Source of the DNA: an uncultured Bacteroidota bacterium
GTDB taxonomy: Bacteria; Bacteroidota; Bacteroidia; Bacteroidales; CAIWKO01
Assembly: GCA_937934705.1 (NCBI GenBank)
Contig: CALGYY010000104.1
Coordinates: 1-9,351 of the forward strand
Direction of reading: 5' to 3'
DNA length: 9,351 nucleotides
The notes below the pieces were generated by a model. That model ran no database searches and was not told where the DNA came from. It saw only the letters and a list, made by a program, of their open reading frames with translations. Positions 4,627 through 9,351 of this stretch are shown here, piece after piece. How positions within the stretch are numbered: position 1 is the stretch's first letter; the number at the start of each line of letters is the position of its first letter. A program made the translations under genes and the position numbers.

Positions 4627-7368
4627 ATGGCAGAGATTAGCAAAGGATACAGAAGATCAGGAATCAGAAGATGGTGGTGCATGGCATTGCCTGGTTTCAC
4701 GGCCCTGCTGCTGATATGTTGTCCCCTGCATGCAGCCGCACAATTTACTGTTCATTTCGAGAATGCTCAAAACGAAAGTTTTGATGTTAAATATGTATCA
4801 GAGCCTGATTCATCATCATCCGTCAGCAATCACCTGATCAGGGAAATCGCCAAGGGGATCCCGCGCCGTTATGATTTTACTTCCTACCAGGTGACTTTCC
4901 GCCAGGTGCTCAGGGTCATCAGTACGGAAGCCGGCCAATATGAAGTGAATATCGACATCAACGAAACGAAATGCCACGGAGATGTTGTTTATAAGGGTTT
5001 CGATATTTCTGATGTTTTAATTCCTAACAAAATCAGGATCAGGGCAACGCTTCTCAACAAATACAAGCAGGTGGTAAAGGTATTTGAGATCGGCGACGGA
5101 AGCCTTCACTGGGGTTACAATAAGCTGGTGACCTATCATTTCTCTGATACCATCAGGGAACCTCAATTCACTTTCCAGATGGAGTCGCGCAAGATATGGT
5201 ACGACAGTGCTGCGATCAGTGCATTTGAGAATAAACAGATGCTGATTGATCAGTATTATCTTTCAAAGGCTGCGATTGCACAGGGGATGAAGAAGCTCGA
5301 CGGTTTCAACTTTGCCAATGTCGACATGATCCTGGTGTACGACATCATGCTCAATGAAGTGGAGAAGCAGGTGGAAGAATTGTTCGCTTATGATTTCCCG
5401 GGTCAGCTGAATCTTTCCGCCAACGATCCTATCGGATTTATCGATCTGTTTATGGCATTTTCAGAGCGCACGCGTCAGATCCGGCAGCAGGAAGATCAGG
5501 CACTGGCTACCCTCGATAAGATTTACTATGAGAAGGGAATGAAGCTGCTTGAACAAAAGGAGACCGATAAAGCACTGGTGTGTTTCAAACGTTCGTACAG
5601 TTACAATCCCTATTATGTGCCTTCTTATTACCAGCACGCCAAAGTCCTGTATGTGCGCGACAGCGCCTCATATGCGGCACGCATGATCGGCCGGGTGCTG
5701 ACCACCATGAATCCCGATCCGGTTTTTCACGATTCTGTGGTGACTTTCGGGGAGAAGCTGTACAGCACCCTGCTTCAGCAGGGCAAGGATCTTCTTGTTC
5801 TTCAGAAATACAATGAAGCCCTGGTGGTAATGGAAGAAGCACTCGCGTTTTGTTCTCCGGGAAAGGGGATCAGGTGCAGCGATGAGCTGTTCACCGACTT
5901 TGCTTTGGCGCGTCACGGAGTGTACCGTTCTTATCTTGAAGTGTCGGAAAAGGCGATACAGAATGGCCGCTTTGAACTGGCTGAGGTATATATCGGAGAA
6001 GCACGGAAATACCAGGCTGCCAATAGCCGTGATATCATCGGCGATGCAGCCGCTGACGCTGTCACCGAAAAGCTTGTCAAAGCGCTGAGAGTGAAAGCGG
6101 ATACGCTGAGTTCACGCAAGAAATTTGAGCAGGCACTGGAATTCTGTCTGAAAGCCCGGAGCCTGTGCACCGAAGGGGAGGGGATCCGCTGTGATGAAGA
6201 CCTTGAAAAGGCTTTCAGGAAGGCTCACAACGGGATTTATGAACGCATGCTTCTGCTGGCACTGGGTGAAGCAGACATGAGGCAAACTGATGCAGCGGAA
6301 AAAAGGCTGCAGGAAGCCAGGAATTACCAGCAGCAATATCCGGATTACATTTCATACACCCTGCCTCTCGACACTATCGAGCGAAAGATCTGGCAGATCA
6401 GGTACGACAGCTGGATCGCTGAAGGGAGAACCCTTGCCGCATATCACACGGCAGAGGATGCCCACCGCTTATTCAGTCAGAGTAAAGCGGCTGAAAAAAA
6501 ATACAGGCTGCGGCCGGACCCGGCACTCGATTCACTTTTGATGATCAATGCACGCCCCCTGCTGGATACCATTTACGAGGCGTTTTCCCGGAATTTGAAA
6601 GAGGCCCGATACGATACGGCTGACGTACACGTGAAACTGATGGAGCAGGTGATGCTCGAATCAGGCTGGAACAAGGATCCGCTTTTGTCGGAAAAGCTGG
6701 AGCAGAGTAAGGTTCTGCTGCATCGTGCCATTTGCGGGGCGAACGCTGCGAAGGCAGGCCTGATCGCTGATTCAGCGGAGACGGCTTTCAGATTGAAAAA
6801 CTATCCCTCTGGCATCGCTTATCTGGAAGACGCCCTGGCTGTGCTGCGTACTCATCCTGAATGCAGGGCAGATTCGTCGTTTATCATCAATGAGTTAAAC
6901 CGCTGTAAACCTGCCGCCGGGTATCAGCGGTCTTTATCATTGGCTCAGCAAAAACTTCATGCCGGTGACACGCTGAACTATTTCAATTTGTATTACGAAG
7001 CCGACCAGCGCTTCAGGAGTATTACAGCCGCTGAATTTGGACTCAGTCATGAGCTTCTGCTGGATCATATCTGCCGCCGGGCTGAAAAACAGTGGCTGAA
7101 AAAAGGCTTTGTGTTTTATGCCGGCAGGAATGCTCCTGATACCTCGCTGCTGGTGCTCAGGGCGGCCATGAATCATTTTATTCCTGCCACTGATTTCCTC
7201 AGCGAGCAGATGCGACTGGGAGAGATGCTGGGCAGGCGTGATGCCTCACTCATACCCGGTGCAGACCCCAAAGAAAAACTGCTGCAGTATCCGGTGAGCG
7301 AAAAGTGGTTTGCCGTTTTCAGGAAGACTTACCTGAAAACTTTCAAGGCTGCTTTAAACGGCAGGTGA
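4627..7368 (+). CDS. Exported TPR-like protein of unknown function
   Basis: I do not recognise this 913-residue protein as a named family. It starts with a basic n-region containing two Arg pairs, a hydrophobic stretch (about 19-34) and an AAA-Q cleavage site near residue 38, so Sec export to the periplasm or cell surface is likely. There is no lipobox and no T9SS sorting domain. Residues about 40-185 look beta-rich. From about 295 to 820 it is mostly helical, with TPR-like helix pairs such as KALVCFKRSYSYNP, KYNEALVVMEEAL and KFEQALEFCLKAR. Residues 394-498 and 499-603 form a tandem duplication that includes a paired-cysteine loop (C409/C417, C514/C522). ATG 4627 gives the full signal peptide; an in-frame ATG at 4681 would leave a shorter but workable one. 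No Shine-Dalgarno is seen at either start. A scaffold or assembly role would fit a periplasmic TPR protein, but this is inference only. Confidence 0.85.
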   Translation: MAEISKGYRRSGIRRWWCMALPGFTALLLICCPLHAAAQFTVHFENAQNESFDVKYVSEPDSSSSVSNHLIREIAKGIPRRYDFTSYQVTFRQVLRVISTEAGQYEVNIDINETKCHGDVVYKGFDISDVLIPNKIRIRATLLNKYKQVVKVFEIGDGSLHWGYNKLVTYHFSDTIREPQFTFQMESRKIWYDSAAISAFENKQMLIDQYYLSKAAIAQGMKKLDGFNFANVDMILVYDIMLNEVEKQVEELFAYDFPGQLNLSANDPIGFIDLFMAFSERTRQIRQQEDQALATLDKIYYEKGMKLLEQKETDKALVCFKRSYSYNPYYVPSYYQHAKVLYVRDSASYAARMIGRVLTTMNPDPVFHDSVVTFGEKLYSTLLQQGKDLLVLQKYNEALVVMEEALAFCSPGKGIRCSDELFTDFALARHGVYRSYLEVSEKAIQNGRFELAEVYIGEARKYQAANSRDIIGDAAADAVTEKLVKALRVKADTLSSRKKFEQALEFCLKARSLCTEGEGIRCDEDLEKAFRKAHNGIYERMLLLALGEADMRQTDAAEKRLQEARNYQQQYPDYISYTLPLDTIERKIWQIRYDSWIAEGRTLAAYHTAEDAHRLFSQSKAAEKKYRLRPDPALDSLLMINARPLLDTIYEAFSRNLKEARYDTADVHVKLMEQVMLESGWNKDPLLSEKLEQSKVLLHRAICGANAAKAGLIADSAETAFRLKNYPSGIAYLEDALAVLRTHPECRADSSFIINELNRCKPAAGYQRSLSLAQQKLHAGDTLNYFNLYYEADQRFRSITAAEFGLSHELLLDHICRRAEKQWLKKGFVFYAGRNAPDTSLLVLRAAMNHFIPATDFLSEQMRLGEMLGRRDASLIPGADPKEKLLQYPVSEKWFAVFRKTYLKTFKAALNGR
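5806..6435 (+). repeat. Tandem 105-codon duplication within the TPR-like gene
   Basis: Two adjacent 105-residue units align without gaps over most of their length. KYNEAL (394) matches KFEQAL (499); C-x4-GIRC with C409/C417 matches C-x4-GIRC type C514/C522; GVY (431) matches GIY (536); EARKYQ (458) matches EARNYQ (563). The constant 105-residue offset points to duplication rather than generic TPR likeness. The copies have diverged widely, so the event is old. Confidence 0.7.
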
Positions 7369-7398
7369 AATCTTAAAATTCCGGAATTTCTGCAATTT

Positions 7399-7425
7399 CA
7401 TAAATCATTGTAAAACTGATTTATG
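7399..7425. repeat. Perfect 9-bp inverted repeat after the TPR-like gene
   Basis: CATAAATCA (7399-7407) and TGATTTATG (7417-7425) are perfect complements around a 9-base spacer, starting 31 bases past the stop codon at 7368. A T-run occurs only 17 bases later, inside a weaker AT stem (AACAAA 7436-7441 with TTTGTT 7446-7451). It may be a weak transcript end or an operator for the lipoprotein gene. Confidence 0.4.
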
Positions 7426-7458
7426 CGTAAACTGCAACAAATTTTTTTGTTAAAAAGC

Positions 7459-7489
7459 TTGCGTAAGGTCTTATTTTTATTTAGTTTTG
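7459..7489 (+). promoter_or_regulatory. Promoter of the lipocalin-like lipoprotein gene
   Basis: TTG at 7459-7461 and TAGTTTTG at 7482-7489 match the Bacteroidota -33 and -7 elements with a 20-base spacer. Transcription would begin near 7494-7496, leaving a leader of about 25 bases before the ATG at 7520. This supports independent transcription from the gene upstream. Confidence 0.65.
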
Positions 7490-7505
7490 TTCTAAATAAC
7501 AAAAC
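7484..7505 (+). promoter_or_regulatory. Inverted repeat overlapping the -7 element and start site
   Basis: GTTTTGTT (7484-7491) and AACAAAAC (7498-7505) are perfect 8-base complements around CTAAAT. The left arm covers most of the -7 element and the centre falls at the expected transcription start. That is the usual place for a repressor operator. AT-rich DNA gives such dyads by chance more often than mixed DNA, so confidence is moderate. Confidence 0.4.
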
Positions 7506-7519
7506 AAAGTTTAAAATTT

Positions 7520-7927
7520 ATGAAAAAGTTATTCGGAATATCCGCCCTGATTATCGCCATTGCAGTCACATTTTCTGCCTGTAAGAAAGATGATGATTCA
7601 TCAGGAAGCAACAGCACTCAGAATCTTGAAAGCGGCAAGAGCTGGAAGGTTTCTTATTATTATGATAATGATAAGGAAGAAACCTACAAGTTCACAGCCT
7701 ATACATTTGAATTCAAAGATGACGGCACCCTGCAAGCGAACCATTCAAGCGGTACCTCGATGGGCTACTGGAATGTGGGCAGCCGTTTCAATATTACCTC
7801 CTTTGTGAATTCACCTCTCGATGACCTGAATGATGACTGGGTGATCCTGAGTCGTTCATCAGATGTGATCAAACTAAAGGACGATAATGTAACGAAACGT
7901 GAGGAGCTTCACTTCTCCTTATTGTGA
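7520..7927 (+). CDS. Lipocalin-like surface lipoprotein
   Basis: This 135-residue protein starts with a lipoprotein signal peptide: KK, a hydrophobic core (about 4-17) and the lipobox FSAC with the lipidated Cys at 21. The next residues, KKDDD, fit the Bacteroidota lipoprotein export signal (Lys followed by acidic residues), so the mature protein probably sits on the outer face of the outer membrane. After a Ser/Asn-rich linker, residues about 37-135 read like the small beta-barrel lipoproteins annotated as lipocalin-like in this phylum: SWKVSYYYDND, then YTFEFKDDGTLQA, then GYWNVGS, with alternating hydrophobic strands to the C-terminus. The ligand is unknown. It has its own promoter and terminator and so seems monocistronic. 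Tyr, Asp and Ser are abundant, as is common in such proteins. The lipocalin assignment rests on pattern, not on a search. Confidence 0.88.
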   Translation: MKKLFGISALIIAIAVTFSACKKDDDSSGSNSTQNLESGKSWKVSYYYDNDKEETYKFTAYTFEFKDDGTLQANHSSGTSMGYWNVGSRFNITSFVNSPLDDLNDDWVILSRSSDVIKLKDDNVTKREELHFSLL

Positions 7928-7955
7928 TTGGTTAACGGTAGGTTTCATTCCCCAG

Positions 7956-7989
7956 GCCGTCCGGGACCCTCCGGGCGGCTTTTTTTTTT
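7956..7989 (+). terminator. Intrinsic terminator after the lipoprotein gene
   Basis: GCCGTCCGG (7956-7964) pairs with CCGGGCGGC (7971-7979), nine pairs with one T-G, around GACCCT and followed by ten T residues (7980-7989). It ends transcription from the plus strand. Read from the convergent gene, the stem is preceded by A residues and not followed by T residues, so it is a poor terminator in that direction. Confidence 0.92.
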
Positions 7990-8018
7990 ATCCGGGAAAA
8001 GGGGATGAGGCGGAAATC

Positions 8019-9098
8019 TTATCTGCTCACACTGAAGATCCTCGTAAGGATGCTTTGTTCATTTTGCAGACAGATCAGGTAAGTTGCGGGCTTCAGAGAT
8101 TCTGTAATGATCTCATGGCCCGATCCTGTAAAGCTGCCGCTCATGAGTTCCTGACCGCTGATACTGAAGATCCGGTAATTTACCAAAGATCCTTCGGGGT
8201 TTGAAATGCGGAGGGTTCCGTCAGCCGGATTCGGGCTTATGTTGATATCATCAATGCTTAGATGATTCTGAATGCCCGTGTGATCGCGTGAATCAAAGAA
8301 CCAGCCGTCGACTGAGGTACTGCCTCCACCCATACCGCCGCTTCTCACAATGATATGAAACACGGGTACATGTTGTCCTTCTGCCAGCCATTTGTACTCG
8401 GTTTCTGTTCTGTTGAAACCAAAACCGAAACCCAGTGAGTCGATATAAATGGAATCACGGATTTGCGCCACCGTCTTCACCCGCATCACTTCAAAAGTAT
8501 CTGCCGGGAGGTAGATGGTGCCCCATCCATCTACAGTGTTGATGCGGAAGCGGCTCTCACTGTTATATCCAAGGCTCGGAATATTGATGTCATAAAATGA
8601 TTCTGAGGTATCGATATTCCCATATTCAAGAGGAAAGCGGTACAGGATGTCGGCATCATCGAACCTGACCGGTACCGGTACCTCATTGATTTCCGCACCA
8701 TAGCCCACCTGGCCGTAAAAGCTACTGGTCCGCTTGAAAAACATATACATTTTTTCTATAGTAACACCGGGCATAGAACCCAGCGGGGGCTGGGGACTGG
8801 CCACTGTTGCACGGTGTTCGGGGTCAAGGGGGTTATTGAAAACTGCTGCGTAGGCCAGGTTGGTGGAATTCACAGTTACAAAGGTGTCCGCAGTCTGTTC
8901 ATTGCCGTCAATGGCAGAAAAATTCCAGGTGTGAGAAACCCCGCTGCTCAGGTAATCGAGGTTTTCCGGGTCTATAATGATGGTGCGTTTGAGCGTTTCA
9001 CCGGGGACCGGCATATCGGTACTGTCGATAACAGGCTGGGCGATCAGCAGGGTCAGGTTCAGGGGGATGAGCAACAGAAAGGTCAGCGCACGGATCAT
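8019..9098 (-). CDS. Secreted protein with T9SS type A sorting domain
   Basis: This 359-residue protein has a Sec signal peptide (hydrophobic stretch about 4-19, cleavage after Ala20 before QPVID). A beta-rich body of about 260 residues, which I cannot assign to a family, is followed by a C-terminal type A sorting domain of about 75 residues. That domain shows the usual marks: ISPNPADG, the YRIFSISGQEL strand, a KPATYLICL strand and the closing RIFSV. Such domains target proteins through the type IX system to the cell surface or medium and are removed on export. The body holds a glycine-rich stretch (RSGGMGGGS) and no catalytic motif I recognise. The start is the ATG at 9098. A TTG 18 bases upstream is in frame, but it overlaps the -7 promoter element and so should not be transcribed. 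The gene is convergent with the lipoprotein gene and is likely transcribed alone. Confidence 0.9.
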   Translation of the reverse strand: MIRALTFLLLIPLNLTLLIAQPVIDSTDMPVPGETLKRTIIIDPENLDYLSSGVSHTWNFSAIDGNEQTADTFVTVNSTNLAYAAVFNNPLDPEHRATVASPQPPLGSMPGVTIEKMYMFFKRTSSFYGQVGYGAEINEVPVPVRFDDADILYRFPLEYGNIDTSESFYDINIPSLGYNSESRFRINTVDGWGTIYLPADTFEVMRVKTVAQIRDSIYIDSLGFGFGFNRTETEYKWLAEGQHVPVFHIIVRSGGMGGGSTSVDGWFFDSRDHTGIQNHLSIDDINISPNPADGTLRISNPEGSLVNYRIFSISGQELMSGSFTGSGHEIITESLKPATYLICLQNEQSILTRIFSVSR

Positions 9099-9113
9099 AA
9101 AGTGGATTTTTTG

Positions 9114-9144
9114 CAAATTTAGAATTTAATTTCATTGAAGTCAA
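9114..9144 (-). promoter_or_regulatory. Promoter of the T9SS cargo gene
   Basis: On the minus strand TTG (9144-9142) and TAAATTTG (9121-9114) match the -33 and -7 elements exactly, with a 20-base spacer. Transcription should begin about 9110-9105, so the leader before the ATG at 9098 is only around 10 bases. This is the clearest promoter match in the window. Confidence 0.75.
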
Positions 9145-9351
9145 CAGCAGGGCAAGACAAGAGCTGTGGGGGAATAATTGCATGCTATTGAAAATGTTCT
9201 GTCTTTAACATTGAGAACGGGATTGGCTTAATTGAAGTTCTGCATGAATGAGTTTTCTTTTCCAATGAGCTTGTTTTGAAGACATAATAATGATGTTCGA
9301 ATGATCGCTTTTATGCCTGTGATTGCGTATTTCTCTTCAACTTCGCAACGG
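9145..9351. other. Right-edge region without a supported gene
   Basis: I see no RNA gene, terminator or clear coding region in these 207 bases. A minus-strand frame is open from the window edge at 9350 to a TAA at 9228-9230 (40 codons) and could be the end of a gene starting outside the window. On the plus strand, an ATG at 9301 is open for 17 codons to the edge. Both are short enough to occur by chance in AT-rich DNA. Confidence 0.4.

Noticed and set aside
8671..8682. Palindromic GGTACCGGTACC
   Set aside because: It lies inside the T9SS cargo gene and encodes alternating Val and Pro residues; codon choice explains it.
9228..9350. 40-codon open frame on the minus strand reaching the window edge
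   Set aside because: It could be the end of a gene beyond the window, but an open stretch this short is likely by chance and it shows no family motif.

Overview
The window looks like chromosomal DNA from a member of the Bacteroidota, probably class Bacteroidia. The signs are promoters of the Bacteroidota type (TTG, then about 17-20 bases, then TAnnTTTG), starts mostly without Shine-Dalgarno sequences, a type IX secretion (T9SS) C-terminal sorting domain, a lipoprotein with a Lys-Asp-rich surface-export signal, and a long Bacteroidota-style ribosomal protein S1. I cannot name the genus. No tRNA, rRNA, CRISPR array or complete insertion sequence is visible.

Layout. Bases 1-121 hold a promoter-like motif and a short hairpin. 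A tyrosine recombinase with a full catalytic set lies on the minus strand at 122-1285. It is divergent from rpsA (1515-3527, ribosomal protein S1), with which it shares a 229-base gap. The gap carries a good promoter for rpsA and a GC-rich leader able to form several hairpins. A strong intrinsic terminator closes rpsA, and rnz (ribonuclease Z) starts within 30 bases of it. A 119-base gap with three dyad-symmetric elements leads to a 913-residue exported TPR-like protein (4627-7368) of unknown function, which contains a tandem duplication with paired cysteines. After a 151-base AT-rich gap with inverted repeats and a promoter comes a small lipocalin-like surface lipoprotein (7520-7927) and its terminator. 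Convergent to it, on the minus strand, is a secreted T9SS cargo protein (8019-9098) with a clear promoter. The last 200 bases hold no gene I can support.

How it fits together. rpsA and rnz are housekeeping genes for translation and tRNA 3' end maturation. The three genes to their right encode exported proteins that use different routes: Sec to the periplasm, lipoprotein surface export, and T9SS. They seem to be separate transcription units rather than one pathway. The recombinase looks like an orphan with no cargo visible here.

I did not find a clear new multi-gene system. The observations most worth following are the structured rpsA leader with its GGAGG and overlapping small ORF, the duplicated cysteine-bearing TPR module, and the dyads upstream of the two exported-protein genes.
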